The notes beneath the pieces are model-generated. The model did not search any database, was not told the origin of the DNA, and saw only the letters and a program-made list of their open reading frames with translations. From Symbiodinium natans (Eukaryota; Sar; Dinophyceae; Suessiales; Symbiodiniaceae), in assembly GCA_905221605.1 (NCBI GenBank), contig CAJNDS010002204.1:149001-213000 (forward strand): a stretch of DNA of 64,000 nucleotides, given 5' to 3'. The number at the start of each line of letters is the position of its first letter. The first letter of the stretch is position 1. This document shows positions 19,244-31,205 of this stretch, in pieces. Made by a program: the position numbers and the translations under genes.

Positions 19244-21582
19244 TGCACCTCAGCGGCGACGATTCAGGAAGGTCGGCTGCCGACTGCCGACTGCCTGCTG
19301 AGGGCGTGACGAGTCTCCTCGTCTCCTGAAGCTTCCTGTCAGAAACGTCATTCCGTGGAAGTGGCAAGGTACACGGATGATCTCAGCGATGAACAAAGTG
19401 TTCAAAGTTCAAGGGAGAGATGTCCATTCTGCCATAAAAAGGAAGCTGATGCTTGAGGATCTTTGTGTTATTGGGCTGCGAAGGACTTGCGAAGACCATT
19501 CTTCCTGACAGGAAGTTGAGCCTGCGCGATCTCTGTCTTTAGCAGGTTCAGCTCCTTGACGACCTGCGGTCCAGGAATAGATTGTTCATCCAAAGGCCAG
19601 ACATGTCAGCAAGCTGAAAGCACTAAGTCTTGGGTAAGAGGCGCACAGCCGCGCGTGTTGACGTGTCCTCAGCTGGACGGGGCCCTGTCAGATTTCCCAT
19701 GCCAGGCTGACCAGACCCGATATACCCGATGAGGACTCGGCGTGCTTGGATGTTGTGGCAGGGAGTGCGGCGGGAACGTCTGCTGCCGCCGTCACGTGGC
19801 CTTCCTGGCTCAGACGCCGTCGGCAGTCTGCCTGGAAGCGTCAGAGGTTGACACTCAACTCGGCAACGTGGTACACAAAGCACACAAAACCAGCTTGACC
19901 AAAGGGGAGGGAAAGCAGAAATTAAGCAGGTTCTTACTCACAAGATGATTTGCTGAAACCGTAGTCTCGAGTTTCCGCACATCTCAGTGCCCAGAGTCGA
20001 TACTTTGTAAGTGAGGAGCTTGCGCCAGCAATAGATACATGCGCGACTTCTCAACTTAGTGGTAAGGTTCTTAAGCCTCCTTCCATCCCACACCCTGTCC
20101 AGGCCAACCGCTACTCCCCTCATGCTATACCTATCTCAATTCCCTAAATTCCCTAAAGAATAACTAGCGTCAGACCCTCAAGTGATAGCACAAACCCGAA
20201 GCCCTGGATCGGTTTTGCATTGGACTTGGATTCGAAGGCGTCAGGCCAAAAAAATGCGGAATTCCCCAAGTCCAATTCGGGGCAACGGATTCGTTCGCGC
20301 ACCAGCTGATTCACGCATGACCCAGGCAGACTCGCACACGAAGGATTCTCGCACCAGCAAGGCGGATTCTCGAACAGGTGGTTGGGCGCACCAGCGGGTT
20401 TCTGAAGCCCTGATGGGTGTGCGACAAGCCTAAACCCGAAACCCTGAAAACGGGTGTCGAACCATGAGTGCTGCCAGCTCTGAAGCCCCTGAGTGGTGTG
20501 CAAAACTCCTAAAGCCTAAACACCCTTGAAGCCCTAAGAACCCTAAACCCTAAGACAACTCCGGACCGTGAAACCCTCAGCCCTCAAAAGCGTTAAAACC
20601 CTTGAGCCCTAAAAAAACCACCCTCTGCCCTGAAACCCTAACCTTTGAAGTCGACAGTTCTTGAGTGGTACACGGGGGCCCAATGCGCAGTGAGTCGGAA
20701 CTCGCAGGGGTGGTAAAACGACATCGCCAGTGCTTTGAACGGGATTTGTGCTTTGCATCGCGAAACAGGATCCGTGCTTGAAATATCGTGCTTCAAAAAC
20801 GCTTCGAACAAAGTGGGACTTGCCTCGTGCTCGACGATCTGGAGCAGACCCAAGCCTCAACAGAGAAAGCATCGAGAGCCCAAACGCAAGGAAAAATCGC
20901 ACATAAAAAACATCCCAACATAAAAGACAGCCAAACTCCTCCGAATCAGTTCCGAAGCCCTGCTCCCTGAATCTGCGCAAGAGATCTGGACAAAGCGGGA
21001 CAGTGAGGGCGACCCGGCCTTGCTGACCGCAAATGGAGCAAAGAAAGAATCCGCGAGGATCTAAGCCTCTGGCGAGCGTGGAACTAACTCGTGGAAAACT
21101 CGTAGGGAAAGCTTCTCAGAAAGGTCAGTTCTGACTTCCAAGGATGTCAACCGAAAGGCCGGAAAGGGTAAAGGCCCGTTAAGGCCCAGACTTCCGATTT
21201 CGCCGGCCTGTTTTGGATGGGGTCACAAAGGGATAGGCCGGCATAGGTCACACGGCCTCACAAAGCAATCGGGCCTCGATTTTTGCTAGGGCGGTCTGCA
21301 AAGCCGAGGACTTGTCCTGAAAGTGCAATGCTTGTACTTCGCGTGGTATTTCCTTAAAAAGGATCCCATGGCCAGCAACTTCCAGGCTGTGCCGATCCTG
21401 CCACAATTTCTGAACCTCCTCGGATCTGCTCGGAAATTCCTGCTGGCCCCGTCCACCCTCCTGCAGAACAGCAGCTTGACTCCTCCTGCACTACCACATG
21501 CTTTCTGAGTGACCATTATGGAGTTTCTGTTTCAGTACATCTGCGTTTAGGGTGCTTTCGCTTGGCACGACATCTGAACAAC
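19244..21582. other. Gene-poor stretch with degenerate telomere-like repeats
   Basis: 20,430-20,640 has scattered CCCTAAA/CCCTGAA words. A plus-strand frame at 21,323-21,508 looks only weakly coding. Otherwise I see nothing. Confidence 0.4.
20510..20640. repeat. Degenerate CCCTAAA repeats
   Basis: Words such as CCTAAACACCC, CCCTAAGAACCCTAAACCCTAAG and CCCTAAAAAAACC, clearly derived from the telomere-like unit. Confidence 0.7.
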
Positions 21583-21846
21583 CTAATTCGCTAAACTAGT
21601 GTGATTGTGCAATTCGGGATGTTCGTTCAGACACAAAAAATGGACCGGAAGCCGGTGTAATATCAGAGTGCTGCAGTAGAAGCCCGTGCATGTCTTTATG
21701 GCAACGTCAACAAAGGGAGATGAAGGCTCAGCTTCCAGTGCATTCTCCCTGCGCCTTGAAACCACAGGCCCCAACGGCCCATGAAGATTGACCCAAAAGG
21801 CGCAAGATTTGAAGGATGCTATAACGAAGAACTCCAAGTCACTCAA
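21583..21846 (-). CDS. Weak candidate coding segment
   Basis: The minus frame contains HGPLGPVVSRRRENALEAEP then SSPFVDVAIKTCTGFYCSTL and ends HNHTSLAN at a stop. Composition suggests coding; no domain or splice evidence. Confidence 0.25.
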   Translation of the reverse strand: MSDLEFFVIASFKSCAFWVNLHGPLGPVVSRRRENALEAEPSSPFVDVAIKTCTGFYCSTLILHRLPVHFLCLNEHPELHNHTSLAN

Positions 21847-21964
21847 AGAGAACTGTCAATGCTGGCGGTTCGATTTTAAACTTCAGCTTCAAGAGCTGTT
21901 CACTACCCATCCAAGGGTCTAGCCCATAAACTCGGATCTGCGGGCCAGGGTGTCTTCATTCGCA

Positions 21965-22430
21965 CAGAGGCTTTGTGAACTTAAATTTCAACACACACAC
22001 ACACACAACACACGAAGGGTTATTTTGGCTAACAAAGAGGCTTTGTGACTTAACGCAACTTTATAATAACAAGTCAAAGAACTCAAGCAACAAACTGAAA
22101 TACTAACTGAAACACTTAAGGTGCAAAATCAATAACTTAAGGCCTTACGGTACAAAATGAATAAGGTTAACACAATCAAACAAGCCCTTGGCTGACCCCT
22201 TCCATTCCAAAATGATACAGGGTGCTGCCGGACCTGGTCTATACAGAATTGCATATAGTAACTTACAAAGAGCTTAAATTGAGAGGCTTTGCGAATTCAA
22301 AAAAGGAATCGGGCCTGGGCGGCAGTCCCCCTTCGATAAGCTTAATGGAAAAAGTACTTACACAACTAGAAATCTGAAAAGCACATTTGTTTCATTTCAA
22401 CTCACAAGGAGGCTTTGCGAAACGAAATTT
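21965..22430 (+). repeat. Dispersed AGGCTTTGNGA repeats
   Basis: The word (A/G)AGGCTTTG(T/C)GAA/C occurs near 21,968, 22,038, 22,282 and 22,410, each followed by an A/T-rich tail. A fifth copy lies beside the fold-back structure at about 48,235. There is also an (AC)8 tract at about 21,990. Confidence 0.65.
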
Positions 22431-22461
22431 CTCAAACCAAAGCGCCTACTTGAAAATCATC

Positions 22462-22580
22462 TATGCTGGGGAAGGTGTGGGGAAGGGGTGGGGGAGGGGT
22501 GGGAAAGGGGTGGGCAAGGGGTGAGGAAGGGGTGGGGAAAGGGTGGGGAAGGGGTGGGGAAGGGACGGGACAAGGGCGTT
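22462..22580 (+). repeat. GGGGAAGGGGTG minisatellite
   Basis: About ten imperfect copies of GGGGAAGGGGTG-type units. The dense G-runs on the plus strand could form G-quadruplexes. The minus-strand Pro-rich frame here is a product of the repeat. Confidence 0.9.
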
Positions 22581-23101
22581 GGGGAATGAAACAGTCGACT
22601 AATACTTGTACAAGTATGTCTGTTTGCGCAAAGCCTTGCCCCGCCTCGGCCAAGCGCCGCTTGCAACGTACTAGATGGTCTGGGAGATCGTCTTTCTGCA
22701 CCTTATACACCAGAACTGGAGATCCCGGAAAACCTGAACCGCTCTGAACAGTGTTTCACTTCCTTGCATCCCACCGCCTGAGACGAACAAGCGTTTCGAC
22801 CTGCATGGGCCTGTTAGTTCGGAGAACCCGAGATCCGCGCGCTAGAGGTCTGCATAAAGAGCCCTATGTTAGGCTCCTCCATTGTCTGAGCACAAGGCGG
22901 GGCGCCCGCAGGAAGAGCAGGTAACGAGCTGCGCACGTGCTTGTCCTCGGCAGTGCGTGCAAAAGATGACGATGAAAAAACGCGGTCAACGACATCTTAA
23001 GAAGGTCGCAAGAAGTGTGGGCAAAGCTGGCAAGTGCAAAAAGCTTCCGCAGATTCAAGGCCACGACTGGCACAGACCTGCGCAGCACAGTTCTGCGAGC
23101 T

Positions 23102-23380
23102 TCATGTCGTGGCTTCATGCATCAGTTCTCTTAGCCTCAAGTTGACTCTGGAGACTCCAGCATTTCTAGCCCAATCTGCCTTGATGTGGTACTTCAGGGA
23201 GGTGCCCATGAAGCTCTGGCCTGAGTGAATCTGAGGCCAGAAGGTGGCACAATTCTCACGGATTCTCACAGTGGCAGCAACTGTACAAACTGAGCTGCCG
23301 CACTGCAGATTGGGCAACATTGACCTCAGGGTCCCCGAGTCGAAGAGTTGCTTACTTGGCATCTCGTCTGGCCTCCTTTG
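23102..23380 (-). CDS. Candidate terminal exon, unknown gene
   Basis: SKQLFDSGTLRSMLPNLQCG, then FWPQIHSGQSFMGTSLKYHI and KADWARNAGVSRVNLRLREL before a stop at 23,102. Strong protein character without a recognised domain. Confidence 0.4.
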   Translation of the reverse strand, partial: QRRPDEMPSKQLFDSGTLRSMLPNLQCGSSVCTVAATVRIRENCATFWPQIHSGQSFMGTSLKYHIKADWARNAGVSRVNLRLRELMHEATT

Positions 23381-23698
23381 CCGGCGAATGCCATGCCATT
23401 CAAACTTACGCGTGTAGCATCTGAAAGCTATCACACGTCACAAGCCTGCAGATGCACCGCATGAAAGATTCAAATGTTGCGGCTAATACCATTAGGTTGC
23501 AGTATGTTCAAGTATATTGACGTGTTGGAGATAAGACAAAAACAGTCCGAGAAGGCTTCAACGCGGCATCAGTCATTGATTCTCTTTTGATTTTCTGTGT
23601 GAGGCTTCCTAGGATTATGTAGCCCGCGACATTCGTCCACGAGCAAAAGCAACCTTCACTGACAGGTTAACGCATCAGGCTAGTCTGGCATGCCCATG

Positions 23699-23930
23699 TC
23701 AGAGCAACAAGAGGAGTGGTCCCCCCCCACCACCATTCTCCCGGCAATTCACTGGCAGATGACCACATCGTAGCACACTTGCTTTTGTACCGCGGTTCTC
23801 CCCTCGAAACCTCAGCATGGTGCTCGCATCTTGCCTGCACTTGTGGATGGCAACCACAAAACTCAAGCCCGGTTTGGCTTTCACCAGGAACGACATGCAA
23901 TCTTGCAGGTCCTGCGTGGCCTCGTTCAGA
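23699..23930 (-). CDS. Candidate exon, unknown gene
   Basis: MSFLVKAKPGLSFVVAIHKC then RQDASTMLRFRGENRGTKAS follow a CAAG acceptor-like site. It lies just downstream of the PqiA-like gene and could be its 3' exon in another frame, but this is not shown. Confidence 0.3.
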
Positions 23931-23998
23931 CATGGTTAAAGGGCTTGTAGGCCCGCACAAGGTCCGTGACCCAACATTCGAAAATCTCTCAAAACCAT

Positions 23999-26021
23999 TC
24001 AGAACACTGCCTTCGTAGGCACAAATCGCCAAAGCCTAGGCCAAGTGGAGCTACAGCAACCATCGAGAGATGGGACAACTTCTGTGCCCACCTGCTCAGT
24101 CCTCGACCGAAGAGCTACGCCAGATAAGTTGAATGCCTGTGCTTCCTCGTGGTACACATAGGCGGACTCAACCAAGTGATATGTGAGAGCATGAAGAAAT
24201 TCGGCGCCCAAAAGAATGAGCATGCCATGCTCCAAGGACACAACAACTCCGTATTTGGCGTACATGGACATACAAACTGTGACCAAGTAGACGCCAACCA
24301 TAGCCACATCCAGCATCGACAACTTTCGCGCGACTCGGGCTATCATGATCCACCTGCAGTTGAGCTGTGAAGATCGATCTGCGATCGGATGCTCCACATC
24401 TGCAGAAAAAGAATGCAGAGATGCGTAGCTTTTGTCATTAGACAGGCGCAGCGCAGCCATTACCAGCGCAAGCATGTCCAGTAGCGTGCTACCCACAACG
24501 CATACCAAAACCAAGGCCAACGACAGAAACGTATTCGCCTCCCACTCGTGAAGGCGGCCAAGGTAGTCTGTCACGCAAGAAACTATGCTTGTCTCTGACT
24601 TGAGGAGGTGCTTTAGGTCCAAAATGTCAACCACGGGTCGCGCTGCTTCTGGCAGAGGACCAAGTGGCGGAAAGAGCTGCTTCGTTTCGATGTGGAAAGA
24701 CATACATGGAGCACGAAGTCCAGCTAGAAACAGTGGAACAAAACCCAAAGCCAGCCTGAAGAGCAATTGCCGAAGCGGGATCATTCGGGACTTGCATGTG
24801 GGCTAAAATGTCCTGCTACGATTCAAAAGGCTAAAGTACACCTCATAGCCAAGACCGTCGAAGCGCTCTCGTGAAACTAGCAAACCTAAAAAGAGGCTCA
24901 AAGCAATCCAAAAATACAATCGTATGGATGTTGACAGGCTGATGGGCAAACTTGCAACGATCGCAAGTCCAGATTCGCCGAAGCATCGTAAAGCCATAGG
25001 TGCACGCGGAGCCGCTTCCCGCGATCTTACCTCCCAAAGCAATGCAGATTTTGGTCTTGGCTTGCAGGGTACTACTGCGCTGCTGTGCTGCATCACATGT
25101 ACCAGCGTACTGCTGATCTAGTGACTATGTAAATCTATGTAATATCAACTAGCCCAGCGCCTCCGGCAGGGGCACGCCCAAAGATGAGATAGTTGCCGTC
25201 ACCACGAAGGTGCTAAAGCACGAGAAGCCGATCTCCAGCCTGCGCGGCAGGTAAGGCAAATAACACACCAGAACGTTTACACACCTGCTAGCAGATCGAA
25301 TGCGATTGCGCGAATAGCCCGAGAATGAGTATTTGCCAATGCTCTTGCTTTGCCTTGCCCTGGAGAGGATGAGCGGCTCTTGCTCGAGAGTGCGGACCAA
25401 GTCAACGAGCAGGACGTAGGCGAACATGTCTGGGGACGCCCACTTCGATCGATGCTGCACCCACAGGATGACCCATCGAAAGACTTCGGCACATCTTGCA
25501 GATGCGAAACGAAACACCTCTCCCAGTACGAGCATAATCAGCTCGAAGGCAGGGATGACTATGGAGAACAAAATTACCAAACATGCACCAATCCTGGAAC
25601 CTGTCTTCCAGAGCAGATGTGCCAAGCCTGTCGTAGTCTCTGTACAGACTGGGTGTCCAGCTTCTGGTTCAACGTTTTTGCGGTGCCCAATGATGTTGAT
25701 CACGATGCTGAAGCTGAAAACTGGATTGATTAAGCCGGGAATCAAAAGCAAGTAGCTTGTACACAGCAACAGTATTGCCCAGAAGTGGGGCCGGCCTTCC
25801 ATGAGAGCTCCTCGGCACCTGCTATCCAGAGCCCATCCAACTACAAGTGAGAGGCAAACTGACACAAGTATGAGGACCGCAAGCCAGTTGATCTGCTGAG
25901 GTGAATCACCACCGAGTTGTGGCGGGACATCGTAGTCGGGCTGATTCAGTCCCGAGTATACCTCATGCATTCCTGCTGCCACCGCATTCTCCACCTTCTC
26001 GATTTGGGTTTCCAGCGACAT
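23999..26021 (-). CDS. PqiA-like multi-pass membrane protein, several exons
   Basis: The first exon starts at ATG 26021 (MSLETQIEKVENAVAAG). Membrane segments lie at residues about 46-64, 80-98 and 144-168, followed by the family signature region SKWASPDMFAYVLLVDLV, the counterpart of the W-S-M-L-D-V segment in bacterial PqiA. A third block (24,784-23,999) repeats the pattern: hydrophobic helices and ARKLSMLDVAMVGVYLVTV. A middle block near 24,800-25,096 carries one more helix. Two PqiA domains in one protein is the bacterial arrangement, where PqiA works with MCE proteins in lipid transport across the envelope; its role in dinoflagellates is unknown. Exact splice sites between the blocks were not resolved, so the span includes introns. 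CxxC zinc motifs were not found with certainty. Confidence 0.6.
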
Positions 26022-26241
26022 TGCGCTGTGAGAAAGGATGAAGAAGCTATGGCCATGCTATGCCATGCTGAGCCGGGGTGCTGCCGGGCAAGGGTGCTTG
26101 TGGCCGAACATGTCTTTGAAGACGAAAGACTTGGAAGGCAAGGAGTTCACCAGTAGCATTCAAAAAGCTTAAGCGGCCCCCACATTGCTCTTAGAATCCG
26201 CTCTAGTTAGTATCCATAGTGTCGCATGATGCTGCGCTGAT

Positions 26242-26682
26242 TTGCTTAGCATGGCCGCGCCTAACCACGGGGCTGCAGCGCCTTTTTTTGCTAAGTCCGT
26301 TTTCGCAGACGCCGCACTGGCCCGCCAAGTGCAGCATCCAGACGTGCTGCGGCCTTCGATTCCCAAAGAACCAAGACATGCAAAAGAAACAGCCAGCACC
26401 TTGACCTCCCAGGCCTCACACTTATACATAACAGATCGTAACAGAAAACTTGCCAGACATGAACTTCGCACGCAAATGCTTTGGGCTGAGCTAGAGAACG
26501 CTGGAGTGTTCGAGATGCTGTTGCATGTTGAAGAGTGTGATCGTATGCGGGGGAGCCTTCCATCCACCATCATAAAACACTTGGCAACGGAAGGTCGCCC
26601 AGCCCCCCCAAACACATCCAAACACATGCATTTTGGGCTTCGGTCCCGTGACCTCGCATCGAGACGAGTCTATAGAGACTAA
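26242..26682 (+). CDS. Possible intronless gene, unknown product
   Basis: A 146-residue frame containing MAAPNHGAAAPFFAKSVFAD, HLYITDRNRKLARHELRTQM and LWAELENAGVFEMLLHVEEC. The middle looks coding. The opposite strand is also open. It would run divergently from the PqiA-like gene. Confidence 0.3.
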   Translation: MLSMAAPNHGAAAPFFAKSVFADAALARQVQHPDVLRPSIPKEPRHAKETASTLTSQASHLYITDRNRKLARHELRTQMLWAELENAGVFEMLLHVEECDRMRGSLPSTIIKHLATEGRPAPPNTSKHMHFGLRSRDLASRRVYRD

Positions 26683-26759
26683 GTAGTCACTGCCGGTGGA
26701 CGGGTTCAAAACATACTTTAAGAAGAGCCATTGTCGTACATCCCCCCGCTAGGTTGTCA

Positions 26760-27110
26760 CCATCCTTTCTTCCGTTTCACACGCGCACCTTGTTTTTCGC
26801 TTGCCTTCTGTCTGCCATCGTGTCTCCCTCTAGACGCAGAACCAGATCACTGTACACGGCCCCCCGTTTTGTCATGCTCTTGTCTGCTCGTCCCCCTTGA
26901 AATGAAAAATGGATGCGACCCTCTCCCTTGTCTTTCCTTGTCGAATCGGTTGACGTGCCCCCTTCTTGTTTCCCCTCTCGAATCAACTTGTCCTCTCTTG
27001 TTTACCCTCTTGTCGCCCTTACGGCACGCAGCATGCCCTTCGGAGCCAGAGCCGGATACATGGAAGAGCCCCTTAGAATCTTGCTGCTTGTCTCCCTTCT
27101 TGCCTGCTTC
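26760..27110 (+). repeat. Pyrimidine-rich, CTTGT-repeated tract
   Basis: Repeated CCCCTTGT, TCCTTGT, TCTCTTGT and CCTCTTGT words in a C/T-rich plus strand. Open frames here are low-complexity. Confidence 0.55.
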
Positions 27111-27390
27111 AGAGTTGAGGTTTGTGCTTCTCTACTTTCCTGCGGCTTGGGGACTGGTGCAATTGGTGACCACAGGGTGTAGGTTTGAGCCTCCTGCGCT
27201 TAGTTAGGAGATGTTAGGCAATGTTGCACCAGAACTCAGGCTTGTCAGCATCATTTGCAGTGCTGGCGGGCAGGCCTCACTTCTTTGTGCTTTCTTCTCC
27301 TGCACAAAGAGAAGTTTGCAGAATTCGCATCCTTGAACCTAAAATTGACCAAGCATCTTGGCCAAAAGCTCAACCCAAATCAGATCGTAC

Positions 27391-27554
27391 CTTCCGTACG
27401 CACTGCAAGTACAACGGTACGATTGCAAGGACCAGCAAAACGTAGCCGAGCTGAAGCCACGATCGACCCACAAATGTTAGAGCGGCACGGAGTACGGACT
27501 CCAGTATCTGCGGCCTCCACAGAGTAGAGGTCGTCCACCCACGTTTTCACGTTC
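27391..27554 (-). CDS. Internal exon, unknown gene
   Basis: Between an acceptor (TGCTAG|GAACG) and a donor (GGAAG|GTACGA). Reads NVKTWVDDLYSVEAADTGVR then TPCRSNICGSIVASARLRFA and NRTVVLAVRTEG. Good protein character; not recognised. Confidence 0.45.
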
Positions 27555-30476
27555 CTAGCATCATGGCACATATGGCCCATATGGCACACCATACCTTCTG
27601 ACGTGGCAGCTTGGGCTGCTTCTGCAAAAGAGCAGTCGCATCGTGCAACGTGAACATGTTGGCTTGTTACAGTCAGGAAAACACCGCAGGCAAGAGACGT
27701 GAATCGTTGGAGCCTGACAAAGCATGCTAAGCTGCTTCATTAAGCCTCATTCGCGCCCATCTTAGTGGCTCGCCTGCTTCCAGGGTCTGCCATGCTTGCC
27801 ATATCTGACCTCTGCATGTGCAGGCGGGCACTGCCTAGCAGATTCAAACATGACGACCACAACTAATCCAAGCATCTGAAAAATGAAGTCTTATTTGTAA
27901 AGGCTTCTTGTCCAGCTATGTCCAGCCCATTTTGGGGAGCTCCCCGCCCAGAAATGCAGCCTCAAAGCCCCCTAGCATTCAAGAAACCACGAGCCCCTCT
28001 TAATGCAGCTTGGTCAATCTTTGTCAAGCCTAGCTCCTAAGCTCTACCAAAAACCTGAGGCTTGCAGCTCTGAGTGCTAGCCTGAGACCTGCTGCTTGGC
28101 TCTCGTCCTGGAATTCCAATTTTAAGGCGCGTTGTAAACTCGCAGCACACTGCTTCCGATCTGACCATGTGTAGGAACCTCCTCTCCAGAGCCTAGATCT
28201 CTTGAAGTAATACCTCCCCTGTGAAACTGTGCAACTCAGGCACTCAAGGCTTCAGGTTTTAGAGTGTCATGCTTTTTCTTCAAGCGGGCCTGATTCAGCC
28301 CTCCGGCTTCTGCCTCCGAAACTGTTGCCCTGCGCTGCTGGTATGGTATAGTACTGCACCGTACTGTTACTCGCTGTTACTTGCTGCTGCCGACGCCTGT
28401 CGCAGACCACAGACAGTGAGTGCCAAATGCTCGATGCTGAGGCTGCTGCAGAGATGGGCTGCCCCAGCCCTGGCGTAGCCAAGTGTTCATCGGCACCCCA
28501 CTTACTTCGTATGTTGCATATACATTTTGCGCATCTTCGCCAGCTACCATTTGAGGTGCTCAGCGGCTTGGCTTGGGTTTCGCGAAGCATTTGGCAGAGG
28601 GGCTGGGGGCTTGGGACTGATGCAAGATCTGGGGGAACGTGGGTCTCCTCTGCGGCTAGTTGCTCAAGAGTCGCAGCTGCTTCATGAACTACAAGTCATC
28701 TGCTCGGTCATGGTGAGAAAAACATTCTGGTCACAAGCAAAGCTGCACGCTTTTGGCAAGCTAGAGCATGATGCAAACTGCAAGTTGCTGCAGATTTGGA
28801 GAACTCCTGTGCCCGTGGAGATCAGAGAATCTCGGAGTCTTGACCGACCACATCTTGCACTTTTCAAAACGCATGCGACGCTGACAGTCTTCTCGGGGCA
28901 CGGCCAGAGGTTCCCACTTCCGGATGCCCGTCTCTGTGAGGAAACCCCTCGTCACTTTCATCAACTCACGACCTGGCGCGAAACCCACATCCCAGATGAT
29001 CCCAGATGCTCCCAGATGCTCCCAGATGACCCCAGATGATCCCAGATGATTCCAGATGATTCCAGGGCATTCCCCTATGTTCTCTTATCGGGTTTTTGAG
29101 TAGCCGTGTCTCAACATTGCCAGGCACCCTTGAGACTCCGACCCGACTCTCAAGCTCACAATGCTCACAGCTTCTTATGGCTCAAAGCTGGGGGACCGTG
29201 GGCCACCAGCACAGCTCTTCCACGCGGGTGCGGTAGGCGCCCCGTTCGCCCGGCCTCGACAGATCGTCCAAAGGTCCACGAAACAGATCGAGAACATGTT
29301 GCGGACAATCCATGTAAAGTACTGTCAGGAATGTGCATACCACGAGACTTTACCTTTGCTGTCAAGAGTTTCAGATCAAGAAAAATGCCTAGCGACCTAG
29401 CAGCCAAACAGGCAGTCTTACGGCAAGCTCAATCTCTTTTTCCACCGTACCGAAGTTCAGTCCTTACAAAGCCTTGCATTGGTAGCGAAGATCTTCGGAC
29501 CTTTAGGAAGTCACTCCAGCATGGAATGCCATGCTTCCAGGGTTGCATTTGGCCAGCCACAACGACCATTTGGTGCAGCGCATGCCAGATTGTAGCATCG
29601 TACCCAGAGAATACGACCTATGACAGAACGAACTCTGGCCCAGGAGGGTCGATCACTCTCGGATCATCAGTGATGCTGATTCCGGACATGTAGACGTCAC
29701 CTAAGTTCTGATGGCTGCACGCGCTGCTGCCTGTCTCAGCATCCCAGAAGCACTGCTAACACTGCAACCATCACCTTACAGAATCAGCAATGCGGCCTCT
29801 TTGCTTCTTGGAGTGGGCCGCCCTGGAAATAACTTGAATGGGTAACCCCGGCCCTTGCAAAACATTGCAAACAACTGGCTTGTGGCCCCCATCCATGCTT
29901 GAAAGAGGCTTCTGGAGGCTCTGCCAGTATAAACCACTGCAAACTAGACCTAAGGCTGCAAAGACTGGAAAGCAGCTCCTCAGACCTATGGCTGCAACAC
30001 GTAGCCGCAGTGTAGCCCCTAGTTTACTCAGCTCCCTTGCTAAGGCCCGAGAACGGCCGAGACACAGATGATGCCCTCTGGCAGGTCCTCATCATCCACG
30101 GCCTGCACGCATGCCAAGCCACTAGCTGCACATACGTGCCACGATGCATCGTTCTTGATCATGTATACTCAACCTGTAGAATATTGTTAGTAGAGCTCGT
30201 CCACCGACGCACTTGGTAGGGCTTCTCCACAGAGCGGAACCAAACACAACGGGTGCTGATTTGTTGTGCCGATGCTTGTTTCGTCACGAGCCCTTGGTAC
30301 CGTCTTTAGCGGGTCAGGCTCTGGACGGTGGTCCCGGACAGGCTTGAGTCCAACAGTTGCTACTACGGACCTACCTTCTTGTTTGGGCGGGGGGGTAAGG
30401 TTTCGAGTTTTGGCTCATAGTTTGCAACTTTCCAGTCCTTCCAAATCAGAGTTTGCCCCCCCCACTCCGGCTCTAC
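27555..30476. other. Nearly 3 kb without a supported gene
   Basis: Open frames on both strands lack splice borders and protein character. The only ordered sequence is the CCCAGATGAT array. Confidence 0.4.
28988..29065 (+). repeat. CCCAGATGAT decamer array
   Basis: Seven to eight tandem copies of CCCAGATGAT with small changes (GCT, GAC, TTCC). Simple tandem repeat without unique spacers. Confidence 0.9.
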
Positions 30477-30627
30477 CTGAGTTTAGGTTTGCCACTGACG
30501 TTCCACGCATCTTCCCATTGGAACAATGAGCGGGCGTGAGAATGGACCTTCAGCCCGGGAACGAGAAGGGGCTCAAAAAACTTGTCTTTTGGCCAATGTT
30601 TGATGAGCTTTCTCCACATGCCAAAAT
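30477..30627 (-). CDS. Internal exon, unknown gene
   Basis: Acceptor TTCAG|AT and donor CTCAG|GTAGAG bound a 151-base exon: FGMWRKLIKHWPKDKFFEPL then LVPGLKVHSHARSLFQWEDA and WNVSGKPKL. Strong protein character; no family recognised. Confidence 0.5.
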
Positions 30628-31009
30628 CTGAACGATGTAATGGGAGGGGTCGAAGGAGCCCGGACGCTGTCAACCTGTGGGCAGCCACAGGACTGAGTAC
30701 ATGCAGTCTCCTGTCAAACCATGCACATCCATCCATCTCCAACAAAAAGATGTGCAGTCTCACTAGATATCATCAGCCATCATCAGCAGCATGGGGGGGC
30801 GGGGCTCGCTTCTTCCACAATCGGACCTTCGTTGCAATCAATGACTGAACTTTTCTCAGACATGGGTTTTGCAATATTGACATGGCTCCGACGCTAGCCA
30901 ATTAGAAGGCAGTTGCATCTTGCAAGGCAGTTGTTCATGTCACTTGACGTGCAAGCCGAGGCCAACGGAAGCTAGCCCAAATCCGAAGGGTACTCTAAAT
31001 TGCTAAACC

Positions 31010-31205
31010 TTCAATACCCTAAAACCAAAATTTCGAAATGCTCAAAAACAACGAATACCTTAAAACCCTGAAGACCCTAAACTTTGCCCTAAACCCTCAC
31101 CACCCTAAAAGTGCCTCAATGACCAGTGCCCTCAAACCCTAAATGCCCTGAAGCCTCAATACCCTACAGCCACCCCTAACCCTCAATACCATGCCCAACA
31201 TTTTC
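31010..31205. repeat. Degenerate CCCTAAA repeats
   Basis: Scattered ACCCTAAA, CCCTCAA and CCTTAAAACC words, a worn telomere-like array. Confidence 0.7.

Noticed and set aside
26640-26710. Possible tRNA because of GGGTTCAAAAC
   Set aside because: No acceptor, D- or anticodon stem could be paired around it.
26731-27207. 158-codon plus-strand Pro/Leu/Cys-rich frame
   Set aside because: Follows from the pyrimidine-rich CTTGT repeat tract.
28988-29065. Tandem decamers considered as a CRISPR-like array
   Set aside because: No unique spacers, unit far too short, eukaryotic context.
29106-29693. 195-codon plus-strand frame
   Set aside because: No splice support or recognisable pattern; composition shifts along the frame as in chance openings.
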